The notes under the pieces: generated by a model
What the model saw: the letters and a program-made list of their open reading frames with translations, nothing else
What the model was told of the DNA's origin: nothing
The model's database searches: none
Program-made: the position numbers and the translations under genes
In this document: positions 12,501 to 24,369 of the stretch, one piece after another
How the letters are laid out: every line of letters begins with the position of its first letter
Numbering within the stretch: the stretch's first letter is position 1
Assembly (NCBI GenBank): GCA_014904985.1
Contig: MU129118.1
Coordinates: 37,507 to 101,506, forward strand
Length of the DNA stretch: 64,000 bases
From: Hydnum rufescens UP504
Lineage: Eukaryota > Basidiomycota > Agaricomycetes > Cantharellales > Hydnaceae
Reading direction: 5' to 3'

Positions 12501-14731
12501 GATGGAGAAATCCAGATCTACATCGGGATCTTCGGTCGCAACCTCCATAATCGAAGGGTCTGGAAATAAGGAGACCAGAAGGGGCGAACACTCCATCGGG
12601 GAAGGGGTGGAAAATATAGTTGAAGGACGAGGAGTTGCACCGTCCAAAGATATCTTGCGTTGACTAGAAGACAACCGTGCCTTCCCATCCACCACATGAT
12701 TGACTTTACACTCCCGCACCAAACCTTTCAGAGTTTTTACAATATTCTAATTGTCATCATTCCATCAGTATGCTTTAGACAGGAGGCAAAAAAAGAGTCT
12801 GACCGCTGCGTCCGGGCGGTTATCCAGCCACGGGCTGCGATGCAACACATTCAGCCACGTTGTCAAAACCAGTCCGAGCTTCGGAGCCGGGAGGAAATCG
12901 ACTCGGAAGAAGGTCAGCAACCAGTATCGCAAGGCAATAAACGTTCGCACGCGGACGACTCGCTTGATTATCTCTGCTCGTACCGCTGGGGTATCTTCCT
13001 CGTCCTCAGGGGGCTCCGATCCCGGTACAGCCGAAGGAGTTAAGGACCAGTGAAAACGAGAAATGAAAAGATGAAGGAGTTCCAAGGAGGATATGTACGT
13101 CCGGTAGGTGAGGAAAAAATCCAATAATTCGTCGTAGTTAAGTTCGGAAGTGAGCTGAGCCACCCAACGCTCAATACTTGCAGCCAACAATACTTGGTTG
13201 CCTACCGACGTCGAGACAGATGCGTCGGAACGCAAATTTTCAAATGAAGGAGTGACAGATACTGCCACGGTGGATGAAGTAGAAGACATGGTCGAGCTCG
13301 CGGCTGTGTAGACTGCAAGGTTAGGCCGCGAATAATGCCCAGTATTGGGGACACGAGCGTCGCTCTGATCAGATGCTGCTCGCGTCCGCCTGAAATTCGG
13401 CTGTCCAGGTAGATCCAGAGGTTCAGGAGGTGCTGCAACTCCCCAAAGGACAAAACGGGGATCGTTGTTTGGGGCCGTAGTACTGTGGCTATTCCTAAAT
13501 TCGGCGTCTAAGAAAGTCGAAGAAGGAATATCGATCTTGGCTTGGAATATATCGAAGATCTCTACTAATTTTGCGAACATGGGAAGGGAGAGGGGTGGGT
13601 GATTCCGTGTCATGGGAGTCGGGGTAGAGGTGCGAAGCCCCGAGCAGTCGAATTAGAATCGAAGGATCGTGCATTATGCAAGGCAGGGATGAGGGAGGTT
13701 CGCGACGGCGGCAACTTTGACACGGTTGAAGGCAAATTAGAGGCATCGGTACCGTTAACAAATGAAGATTCCTCATGATGCGGCGAGACGGGTTCAGGAG
13801 CAACGACAGGGGCACTAAAAGTAATAAATGGACCGAATGGCCTTGATAATAGATGAGCTACGGCCCGACGAAGAGCCGCTGGTATGAACAGAAGGGGTGG
13901 TATCGGGTGTATCTGCCGTGCGTATTGCAGATGCTCGGGGAGAAGTGAAGTCCAACGAAATAGAAGATACTGTCGAGCGCGTGGAATCTCTCTGACCTAT
14001 AAATGACAGATTAGAGGGGAACATTGACGGCCTTGGCGGGTCCCAGAAAGCTCGGGGATGGACCGAGAGGGCGATGGGCCACTAAAAACATGCCGCAAAG
14101 AAGGGGGGGACGTAGAAGATTTTGACTTGGAGGTGGAAAAGCCATGGCTATGACGGGACTGCTTCGGGAGGGTGGACCGACTGAATAGTAAGCTGGCCCG
14201 AGAAGGTTTGGACCTAGTCTCCTTTGCGTCGTCCTCTGGGGGGGGCGGAAGATGTAGCTGATCGTCTGATGGGATTTGTTCTTCATGATGGCTTGGGGAA
14301 GGTATTAAAGACCATAGAACCCATGTCTATGCACGTTCATCTACCCACCTGACCCGAAAAACGCGCCGACCAAATTGATTTACTACGGCAGTGATCGCGT
14401 ATGGACTCCGTTTCCCGTCCTGTCCTACTCCCCATAACTGGTCGTATCGTCTTTTGAGCTCACGAGCCGCGTTTGCGGACGTGGTTTCCACGAAAGTACC
14501 GTTGGCTATGAGAAAACAGTGCTTGAGAAAAAGAGGGGTACATCCAAGTAAACACTGTACAATTCACTGACCAGCAATGCACAGTTCAGCGGTGGCCAGC
14601 TCAGAGTTTGAATCTGGGGTTACGTCTAGCCCGTTGACAGAGTCAGCCAGGGTGAAGGAGAGCTTCAAAGAATTATCCACTGGTGTGGGTAGCGGGAGTC
14701 TTAGCCTGGACCCATCCACATGGGCTTCCAT
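9589..14731 (-). CDS. Ras guanine-nucleotide exchange factor (Cdc25/Lte1-type)
   Basis: Large multi-exon gene on the minus strand. The N-terminal exons (from MEAHVDGSRLRLPLP at 14731, through GTFVETTSANAARELKRRYD) precede a long Ser/Pro-rich region (about 14,280-13,220). A RasGEF N-terminal (REM) domain follows (13,210-12,804: ASIERWVAQLTSELNYDELL, FFLTYRTYISSLELLHLF). After another disordered region (12,746-10,800) comes the catalytic RasGEF domain (10,740-9,589: YRSTALAHHFTVIDQDLFL, WARPVNELSILDWE, FIATEIILTNVNERHIII, AIQSDTVQAGMRKNWHRV, CIP). It ends RLRQLASM. The family activates Ras-type GTPases by nucleotide exchange at membranes. Frame breaks occur near 13,840 (+1) and 13,640 (-1), and the junction near 14,020 is unresolved; all lie in the disordered part. 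The two folded domains are continuous apart from normal introns. Confidence 0.9.
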
Positions 14732-16680
14732 GGAATCAAGAGGAGATCAGGGAGGATAGGCGTAAGGGTATCACAGGGAAGGAGAGGACCGTCGTCTGGA
14801 CGGGGGGCTGATGGTGGGAGCGCGAATGAAGGAGCTTCAGCAGGTTGAGAGCGGCAATTTCCACGGCTAGATGCTTTCTATTGTATTGCTGACCAATCTT
14901 GGTGAAATGCACATGCCCGTAAGCCCACCGGTTCGGAAAAATTCAGGGATGAAATTTGGCAGCTAGCTAACTCTGACAGGTGATCCTCTACACCCCTGCC
15001 AATGTCACAGCCTCGTGCATCCAGAGAGTATATGTAGCCTATAGTAGATGCGGATTTTTGCGGGGCGAGAAGCTCTGGAAAAACGGTGCATACAACCAAA
15101 GGTTTGATCTTGGTGGTAACACCAATTTGCTGTCCCACCGATACACCTCCTGAGAAAGTGAAGCCGCCCCAGGAGCCGAGGTGCCTCTATTAGTTATTAG
15201 AGAGAAAGCCGGAGCGTTCAAGAAGGAAGAAGTATTTAGTATAAGCACTGGCACTGCAAGAAAAGCACAGCCGGTATCTGGATGAACCCCTATGCAAGAT
15301 ACCCTTGGAAACCACTCCATTCGACGGGAACCAGGTCCACCAAAGGTTCAATGTATAGCAAGGGTAGGCAATGAACGCGGCGAACAAGCACCGATACAAT
15401 GGTAGCGATAAAGGCGCCGAGGTGCCCCACCCACACACTCATCACGCATGGATACACGACGCCCCTCGCATCCGCACAAAAGTTCTATCTGTGCCGGTAA
15501 TGGGCGTGGGACATTACTGTAAAATTGACAGGCAACACCGAAAAGCACGAGGCCAGAAGGCTAAAAAGTGTATCTCTGCTCCTTGGAATTTGGACTAATA
15601 GCCTGGGGCCTAGCCTAGGCATAGTGCATGAGTAGCTTCAGAATCAGAAGTCTATCTATCTCCGCAGTTCTAGCCCTCCTCATTGGGTCTCGCCGTCTCG
15701 GCGCTCAACACCGTTGCGCTTAGCCAAAAAGGGCCTTTTGCGTTGTCCTCGGTCATAGGCTGTGCACAACGTAAGGTAAGTAGCGTAAGCGCCACCTTTA
15801 ACCGAACCATCCACCGAGTACAGAGGTTAGGTTCGTCAGGCCGGCAATCCAAAGACTGCCGGAATATGGAACATGGGAACTGGACAGAATTAGAAAAGCA
15901 ATAGTCATTTCATTCAAGAATAGAACCCCTTCCTGATGTTCTGTTGATCCCGTATGCCCCATCCATGAATCAACCCCATAACATCTGAGGAGGGCACTGG
16001 AATGATGAAATGGGGTCATCTTAAAATCACCCCGTTGACGAGAAAACACCCTGATATCCATCGCTGGGAAGTACTCTTTATCAGTCGAGAACCAGCGAGC
16101 GAGCGTCTAGCGACGAAAGAATTCTGGGTAAGTGATGGGCATGAGGTCTCGTCGGCGGAGGAACGCCGCACGCGTCACGCCATGTCTCCATCCTAACAAA
16201 ATTCTCAAGCCGTTCGAGTATCTCGAGGAGTTAAAACGGTGAAGTCGTGTCAGCCTAGCTTCTAGAATTACTCACCGGAAACGAAGCGAGAGCAGATCCG
16301 CCCTATCCATGTATATTTCAAGAATATGGCTGATTCGACGGATTCGTCGAATTGGAGATTATCCTGAATGCATGACATGGCCAGATGTCTAGTTTAGATG
16401 TTCTGGAGGGAAATGATGTCTCTTGACTATCGAAAACAGTCGACGTAGATCTTTGGCGCCGAGGACACCCTTCAGTATTAGAGGGTGTGGACAAAAATCA
16501 GGAACAGGGGGATTGGAGGGGAATGAACACAACTGACTTTACGACCATCGGGATAGTCTTCCTTGCTTTGGTCGCACTCACCAGGTTCGAGCGCTTAGCT
16601 GGCGGCGGCTCTTACCAGATCCAGCATTCTGCCGACACATTACGTAAGAAGGAAGGTCCTCCGAAAAAAAAAACGCAACA
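14732..16680. other. Long intergenic stretch, no gene supported
   Basis: Several open frames up to 90 codons exist on both strands (for example 15,138-14,878 minus), but none shows family similarity or a convincing splice model. The region lies upstream of both the RasGEF (-) and MDH (+), so promoters of both are expected. Confidence 0.35.
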
Positions 16681-17959
16681 ATGATTGCTCGCCCTACTGC
16701 GTCACTCTCGCGCTCTCTACTGCCTGTGCTTCGTTCGTTCTCGACGAGCAGGACACGGCAAACTAAGGTCGCTGTCCTTGGCGCCGGAGGTTGGCCGAGT
16801 TGCGTCTGATTCGTACCTGTCTGTGGCTCATGACGTTCGTCGTCTCTTTCTAGGTGGAATCGGCCAACCATTGTCTCTCCTTCTCAAGGCGGACCCTCTC
16901 GTTTCGTCCCTTAGCTTGTACGATATTCGCGGGGCTCCCGGCGTTGCTGCCGATGTGAGCCATGTCGACACCGCCGGAGAAGTCAACGGGTACACACCGG
17001 AGAAGCTTGGCGATGCACTCCAGGGAACCAAGATCGTCGTCATTCCTGCTGGTGTCCCACGGAAGCCAGGCATGACGCGGGACGATTTATTCAACACTAA
17101 TGCTCTATCGTTCGGGACCTCGCTCAAGCCGTCGGCGAGCACGCCCCTGAGGCACATATTCTCATCATCTCCAGTCCGTCGTCTGCTTTGCATTATACTT
17201 GATCCCTTCGTCAATTTTTATATCCATAGATCCCGTGAACTCCACCGTCCCGATCGTTGCCGAAGTCCTGAAGAAGGCAGGCAAGTTCAACCCTGCAAAG
17301 CTGTACGGTATCACCACTCTTGATGTCGTTCGCGCATCACGCTTCTTGTCTACTCTCAAGTCGACCAACCCTGCTGATACCACCGTCACGGTCGTTGGTG
17401 GCCACTCGGGCATAACTATTGTGCCCCTCCTCTCCCAATCCGCCATTGGAAAGGGTGTCGTTCAGGGAAGTCCCGAGTGGGCCGAACTCGTCAATCGCAT
17501 CCAATTCGGTGGAGACGAAGTCGTGAAAGCCAAGGATGGCGCTGGCAGTGCGACCTTGAGCATGGCTTATGGTAGGCTTCATAAATGATAGAATTCGATC
17601 CAGCATCATTGAATGCCACTCCTCAGCTGCTGCAAAATTCACTCACGCTCTTTTGCGTGCCATTGGTGGCGAGAAGGGTGTGATCACACCTTCTTTCGTC
17701 AAGTCTCCTCTTTACGAGAGCGAGGGTGTCACGTACTTCTCTAGCAATGTGGAATTGGGTGTAAGCTGGTGCACTAGCCCCTATTTGCAACCTACGATTC
17801 TGATTTTTATTTTTATTTCTTCCCTACTTGCAGCCGGAAGGACTCACCAAGATCCACCCATTGGGCCAGCTTTCTGTTGAGGAGGAGAAACTTCTCCAGG
17901 CTGCTCTACCCGAATTGAAGAAAAATATCGAGAAGGGTGTCAACTTCCTGGGCGCTTAG
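16681..17959 (+). CDS. MDH1: Mitochondrial malate dehydrogenase, one-base frame break
   Basis: Catalyses NAD-dependent interconversion of malate and oxaloacetate in the TCA cycle. Five exons: 16681-16789, 16854-17173, 17230-17571, 17627-17760, 17834-17959. The N-terminus ([20 protein letters not shown]) is Arg/Ser-rich like a matrix-targeting presequence. It is followed by the NAD-binding [18 protein letters not shown], substrate-loop residues [36 protein letters not shown] and the active-site histidine segment [13 protein letters not shown]. It ends [13 protein letters not shown]. The exons add up to 1031 bases, one short of 344 codons. The missing base is at about 17103-17104, right after FNTNA, where the universally conserved SIVRDLA continues in another frame. 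Because the protein is otherwise perfect, an assembly error is likelier than a pseudogene. Confidence 0.96.
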
Positions 17960-18410
17960 AACTAGATTTGACTTTCGCCTAGCTAGTTTTGAGAGCTATA
18001 TTATCAGATCGGATCATTGCTGGGGCATCCGCCACCGAGTCGTCGTCGTCGGAGTGCCTGAACTTTTTCCGAGAAACAGCCGGCAAGTCATCCAGGATGA
18101 GGGAAGGAAACGGCGTTTGCCGAAGCCTCGTGCCCGCGTTTGTTTCTGGTTTAGTTGTGCCAAGAACCTCTCCCTCCTCCTGGCATAATTGTTTGGCATA
18201 CCGAGCTTTCACCTGTGGTGCAACCTCCCACGCACATGCCGGTTGTGACGTGCGTCGAGCCAATACGAATCCGGGAGATACCGGTTGCTTGAAGTCAATA
18301 GTACACAATAGCGCTTCATTTGCAGTGTCGCACTTTAGCTACTTCGGCGGGGATATTTCGTGGTGTGTTTTCGAGACGAAGAATTCTCTTTTCAGGTGTC
18401 CATTTTTTCC
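17960..18410. other. Intergenic, nothing recognised
   Basis: Downstream of MDH. Open frames are short and overlap on both strands. Nothing could be assigned. Confidence 0.35.
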
Positions 18411-19803
18411 ATCACCGTGGCTTCTGATGACTCAATCCTCTGTTGGCACTGAGTATGTGCCCCTGGCGCGTCTTCTACATCTGCTGTTTCCGCTTGCTGC
18501 TGATGTGCCTTGCTGTCGGACGCCCTGGTGGTGTCAGGGCACTCTTGGACGCACCACTTCCAAGGTGGATTCCTTCCACGCCCCGCAGGACTTGCTATAA
18601 ACGGAGACTGGCTCGATGTCAGACAGGTTAATGCTGGTGCTCTAAGTGATCCCCCGATGCGTTCTCAACTAGGAGCTTATGTAGCACAAGGCTGAGACAA
18701 TTTTTCTCCAGCTGGAGGCTGTGAACTGCAAAGCTTCTGGTGGTTGTGTCTTTGTTGCCTGGTGGCCCGCTGTGACTGTTCCAGCCGATATGTCATCTGC
18801 ACTTCCTGTTGGCGCAAATGCCCCGGCATCGATTCCGCTGCGTCCATCCCATTTCCTCCTCTCTGCTTCTGGTGCCTCTGCCAATGGGCAGTCGATGTCC
18901 TCTCCCCAGTCCAAATTACTCTTGCCCCCTTTCGCGGCATAGCTTATGCCACGGAGACAATGCCTGAGCCGTATTGTGCGATGTTGGAGAAGAGGATGTA
19001 CCTGCCTTCTCCTGCTCTCGCTCGTAAGAATGTGCATGACGTCCGTATGAGCCTGAAGTGTGACGAAATGGCAGGGATCAGCGATAACAAGGACACTGAG
19101 GCAGGGTTAATGCATCGCCCTGTGATGGACCCCTACCTTGCTATTGAGTTCACTGTTTCCAAGACTGAGTTCATCGAAGGCCCATCAGTTGCTCATCCTA
19201 GTGATGAAACAGTCACCTGTCTTTGGTGGAGCAGTTGCGACTACGTTTGGTTCTTGGTTCTTGAAGCTACAGGAGCACATGAACTGGTACAATGCAAGGT
19301 TCTGGGCTGCTCTTGTTCACTTTGATCCCAAGTGGTGCCTCTGCTGGTTTGTCGACCCAGTTCTCACTCGTCTTGACATATCCATGTTTGAGGACATGCA
19401 CAAGCCCAAGGCTTTTGTCAATGAGCAGTATAGTCTAGAGGGAGAGTGGAGGTGTGATGGGGCAGTGGCTCTGGCTTTGCGTGATGTCTCGCGCGGAAGG
19501 TCGTCGCACAGTCAGATCTTGTATCGCCGCAGAGACGACCGTAGTCATTGCCCCCATACCCTGGTCCCCGAAATTATACTCGCCAGTCTTGCTATCCGAA
19601 CAGCAAGCTGCCCTTTCCAGGCAGCATCTATCTGCATCGTCTGCGGAGCCCCGGGTCACAAAGCCACATCCTGCAAAGCCACATCAACAAATCTCAGAAA
19701 GCAAGCTGTCACCGTGTCTGATCGTTCCGCTATAGGACCACTTCTTACAGTGACCCCCAGGTTCTTCAGCTCTAGAGTGTACTCCCATAATGATGATGTC
19801 TAA
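18411..19803 (+). pseudogene. Decayed zinc-knuckle ORF, transposon-associated type
   Basis: Coding-like sequence alternates between two frames from about 18,440 to 19,803 and cannot be read as one gene. The last frame (19,138-19,803) ends with a CX2CX4HX4C zinc knuckle, C-IVC-GAPG-H-KATS-C, followed by a short basic tail. Upstream pieces include LSDALVVSGHSWTHHFQGG and TEYVPLARLLHLLFPLAA. Zinc-knuckle proteins of this kind are often parts of retroelement gag genes or of repeated, unnamed basidiomycete gene families. I do not recognise the rest. It sits alone between MDH and the TPP1-like gene. Confidence 0.5.
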
Positions 19804-20011
19804 ATGGTTATTCTGATTTTTTCATGCGTAGGAGACCAGAATCACAGTCGCCATGAATTGATGCTGCATTATTGTAGTCTGGCAACTGGCAATTAATATT
19901 TGTGTCATGCCCATCAATGTGAAAGCCGCTTGATCTGTCCAACGAGTGAATGTATACTACTGAGGGGACATTATAATAATCGCAAACTCGATACATAGAA
20001 TAAATAGTATT

Positions 20012-23000
20012 TCATGATATGTGATGCGTGTCCCGGATATCACGGACCCGCTTGACTATCTTCCAACAATCCACCCAACCCACGAGCCTCGACGGATGTG
20101 CCGCGCGGGGCGGATGCGATGTGACAACCTCTTCAGGTGTTATCGGCCATGCAGCCGGCCGCACATCCGGAGTGGTATCCATCATTGCTACACCTTCAAC
20201 ACTCGGGACTTCTCTCCCCTTCCCCTTCCGGTCCACCACGGCCGCGCGCTGATGCCCCTTAGAGCGGGATGGGTCCAGACCAGGGGGCGTACCATTAACC
20301 TGGCCGCCTCTGGACGGTTTTGATGCACTGGGCTTGCGTGCATGTTGGACAGAGGGTCTCGAGGGGCCTGAAACTGGGGGCGAGGAAGAAAATCCTGCGT
20401 CCGAAGGCCTGGATAAGTTCGCACTTGTGCGAGCGTTTTTTTGTTTCGAGGTCGTGGATAACTGTAGGAAGTCCATGATTGGAACAGAGTCCAGCCGCGG
20501 TGAGACGTTTGAAGTGCGTGGCGCTGGTGGAGGGAACCTGGCTTTCGCCTGCGCGACAGCGAGTACAGACGGGCCGTTTGTGGAGTTCGTGCTTTCGAGA
20601 TTCGTGGAACCTAAAGATGTCTTCAATTGCTTGCGGGCTCTCTCATTCTCGGCACTCCCAGGGAATGTTTCGCGCCGCCGTTTCCCAAGTGTTCTGGACT
20701 GCTTGTCCTCGGCGGCGGCGGCAGAATCTTCTCGGGGAAGGGCGATAGTGTCGCCACGCTTCTCTGAATGTGCATTTGCTGGCTCTACCAAGACATCAGA
20801 TTCGGTTCTACCATCCCTCTTAGGTCCAGGACGCGTCGAAGTCGAACCAACGTCCCTCGAACGGATGGTTATGGCCTCGGGCATAGTAATCTGAACTTCC
20901 GGCGTGGACTGAGGCCTGGTCTCATGTTCCTCACGCCCCTCATGGACATGGGTGCTCACGGGAGACGAGACGAATAGACGCGAGCTGGGGGCCTTGCTGT
21001 CGGGTTTACGAGGGGATATCGCGGCAGCCCGAGAGATAGGATTGGGCGCTCGATTTTTGTAGGATGATACGTTTTGTTTGGCAGCTGCGAATAAAGATGG
21101 TCGTCCAGAACCAGTGATACGCGAGACCACGGAAGCCTTCGGAAGCGGGCCAATGGCCCAAAGACGTCGGTCGCTGGAGACGGGGATCGAAATTCGAGGG
21201 GATGGATTTTTTTTGCATCTGCCCCTCTTCCAGCAGAGGGATTCCTAGATACTGACGTGCCTAGCTTTTGAGGGCGCCTAAAGCGGCGAGTAGGGGATGT
21301 GCCAAGTTTCACAGAATCGCCTCGGGTTGAATCTGCTGAGATCTTTGCAGAAACCTCAGACGATGCATCCTTGGTCGTGCTACGAATGGAAGGGTGGCGA
21401 ATAATGGGTGCCGGAGGACCGACCGACTGCATGGTCCTAGGACTTTTCGAATGCGAGCCATTAGATTGCATGCGAGCGGGTAGCCTCCCATTCATGGGGG
21501 TTTCAGCTTTGATCTGGATGGTTCCAAGATCGCGAACAGGGGCAGACATGGTACCGAATTCTATCTGCCGGCTCATCAATGGAGCTCCATTCTTGATAGT
21601 TTCAGCGCCGTCAGTTCCATTGTTTCGTCGCTCGTCATCATCGAGGAATTCCGCATGCCCTGGGCCCGACGAATCTGGGATCCGGTTCAAGATCTCGGGA
21701 GAGTTGGGGATATCTACTTTAAGGTTGGCTGGGGACTTGACACTAGGTAGGCCCACAGGTGAAGTGTCCAGTGGAGGTTTACGAAGTGGTGCAGAAGACA
21801 CTAGATCATGTGCTTTCGCCTCTTCGAGCGCCATTATCGAGCGACCGTTTATTTCTGGAGTCTCTAGGAGCTGCGATTGAGCCTGCGATTGGGACACTGA
21901 CTGCGAATGGATGCCGTATGATAACGATTGAGATAATGACTCCGAAGAGGGGTCAGAATTAGGGACGAGGATGACAGGTTCGCGCTCTATTGAAACGGCA
22001 ACAGTAGAGCGCGGAAGAGATGTCCAGACATTTTTGGTGGAGGTCGGTGGTTTTGTGGGTGAAAGGAAGCATTCCTTTCTTTGACTGTACGTGGCTGAGC
22101 AAATGGTGGAAGAATTGAAGATAGGCGAAAATCTGGTGGACTGTTTTCGATCCCAAGATTGCCCTCATTTTCGGGTAATTCCACATCGACGTCTAACGAT
22201 TGGGAGCGCAGTGTCACCTTTTCATCTTGGTCTTCCACGGCAGCATCGTCTTCAGTACCATCTTCGTTGTCATCGGAGTCTTCGAGTCTTGCAATAGGCG
22301 GGGAAGAACGTGTGGGATCATCGAATCTCACAGGAGAAGCACCCATGAACACGTCATCATCCCCACTGACATGTGTAGCTTCCCCGAGGATATTCGAGTC
22401 TAATACCTCCATCTCGACCCAACTGCTTCAGGATCTATCTGAGTGGGGACCCACTCTGCCAAGAACTCCTCGTCGTCATCGACTTCACAAGCACCTCCGG
22501 GATCAATATCCTGAGGATCCCAAGCCTGGGACGCAATAGTAATGTCTGGGAGTTTGGGAGGAACCTCCCGAGGAGGAGACGTCATTGACAAAATAGAAGA
22601 CGACTCGCCGGAGAGAAGTGCACGATCCTCACGCATGCCATTCCGTTCAAGTGTTTTGGAGTCAGTGATTAATGCTACATGCTTCGAAACACCCACTGCA
22701 CTTGGACTGGATATAGTAGCACGAGGAATTGAGGATGGTGGTCCAGCTAGGGTGGTGCTATCTAGAAGATTTGGTCTTACGCGTCTTGGAGTATGGTGGT
22801 CGCTAGTACGCGGCTCGGATGGGGGCGGATGGACGGCTTGGGAGGCCTGCAGGAGACCCGCGTTCTTGGGGGTGCTCGGGCCAACTTCTTGCGATAGGAC
22901 AGGGGATGATAAGAACCAATCTTCTGTGTCACGGAGACGTGGAACAATGGATCCTTCATGCGTATACGGACTATGTGGCGGACTGAGGACCGAGAATGGT

Positions 23001-24053
23001 GCCGGGGCCGAATCCACCTGGTTGACAACGGGGACAACACTGGGAGTCGAATCTATACAATGCATCCTAAACATAAAAATAGAAAGTGGCCGAGGGGAAT
23101 CCAGAACATACTGTTGGCAATCGAGAGGAGAACGTCTTTTGGGAATGGAGAGAGGGGTATCTGATTGTTGATATATAAGAGATGAATATGATCCACACAG
23201 GAGGATTGAGTATACTCACCTTACCCCACAACTGGCTCTCCAGCTTTGCAACAGCTTGGGCTCCGATCTCTGATTTCTTTGATTTCTGTCTACCCGACTC
23301 TGACGACTGGCCAACCGTCTTCGTTTTTGGTTGAGCTCCGGGAATCCCGATACTGTGGGAATTATTACGGGGTACTGAAGTTTTATTCATATATTTTGGA
23401 GGAAGAGGGAACCTCAAAAGTTTCTCTTGGATGTCGTCCCTGTCAGGGGCATTAATCACAAAGAGTCATCTCTAGAAAAATATATGCGCACCTACGTCCC
23501 GTATTCCATTCGCGATGCCATGTTGCGAATTCGTCATAACCGGCGATATCTCTGGGGTTGCCGAAACATGCCTCCCCCTCTGATCCTTCCCATCGAAAGT
23601 CCTCTACCCGTAGATTGAGATGTTCCTCGTCATTAAAAGTCGGCACTCGCGCGAAATTAGGTCGAAAGGACAGCAATGTGATAACTCCCCAGCGGGTATC
23701 TTTGGACAACCTTCGCTTCCATTTTCTAACGGTGACCATTCCAATATAAATTATGTGACGCGGCGCATAAGTGATAATGAAACATACTCTTCAAACAAGC
23801 GAGCCGACTGCGGAGAGAATTGAACTGAAATTATAACATCACTGTCAGAAACTTCTGCCCAGACCAGTTCATCCGTATCTCGCGAATTCAACCACTATTC
23901 ATAAACATTAGAGATAGTGGTGCCATTTCATGAGGTGATACATGCTTTAGTGATCTGGCAGTATTTTCCTTCAAGATCTCTTTCGAAAGCTGTCTGGCGC
24001 TGGCCATATTCCAGCAGGGCACGTCGTAGCCACGGCCGAACGAGATCGCTCAT
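20012..24053 (-). CDS. Possible TPP1/Tpz1-like telomere protein with long disordered tail
   Basis: The N-terminus (start 24053: MSDLVRPWLRRALLEYG) resembles the RPW opening of shelterin TPP1/Tpz1. Exon 2 (23,878-23,788) gives TDELVWAEVSDSDVIISVQF and exon 3 (from 23,725) KWKRRLSKDTRWGVITLLSF and LNLRVEDFRWEGSEG, a beta-rich pattern consistent with the TPP1/Est3 OB fold that binds telomerase and POT1. About 1000 residues of Ser/Pro/Asp-rich disordered sequence follow, then a conserved-looking C-terminus (WPITPEEVVTSH, LVGWVDCWKIVKRV). Frame breaks of -1 occur near 22,415, 22,070 and 21,155, all in the disordered part. The single-gene model is inferred from continuous composition, and a two-gene split is possible. 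The TPP1 assignment is pattern recognition and needs a profile or structure search. The gene is divergent from RAD4. Confidence 0.5.
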
Positions 24054-24369
24054 GAGCGGGTCCTCTGGGGCAGGAGAATTAGATCAATATCGTGAGGCAG
24101 CACGTGTCGTTGAGAACGTTAGAGAGTCGTTAATCCTTTCAGACACCTAGAGGTGCATAAACGCGACGCCGTCTCACGGTGCGGGGCTTGCCGCTCACCT
24201 CCATCTCAGTCAGAAAGCATCTGTCTCGGCGCCTTCCCTATTTACATTGGCTAGCTGAAGACCTTAGGGTTCGTCACTATTTTTAATTAGCTGGCCGTCG
24301 GTAAGTACATATCTCTTGAGTACGACCCATCCCACTGACTCAGGTCAGAGCTCGACTCCAGAACCTAAA
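24054..24369. promoter_or_regulatory. Divergent promoter region, TPP1-like / RAD4
   Basis: A 316-base gap between divergent start codons. A GTAAGT at 24,301 with a CAG at 24,343-24,345 could be a 5' UTR intron of RAD4. No other motif is named. Confidence 0.4.

Noticed and set aside
14878..15440. Minus-strand ORFs as a gene
   Set aside because: No recognisable family, no consistent splice model, and several stops between the coding-like pieces.
16681..17959. MDH as a pseudogene
   Set aside because: All catalytic and NAD-binding motifs and splice sites are intact; a single missing base in a genome with many such breaks points to sequence error.
20334..23171. Long plus-strand ORFs antisense to the TPP1-like gene
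   Set aside because: They follow from the codon bias of the minus-strand gene; no domain was recognised.
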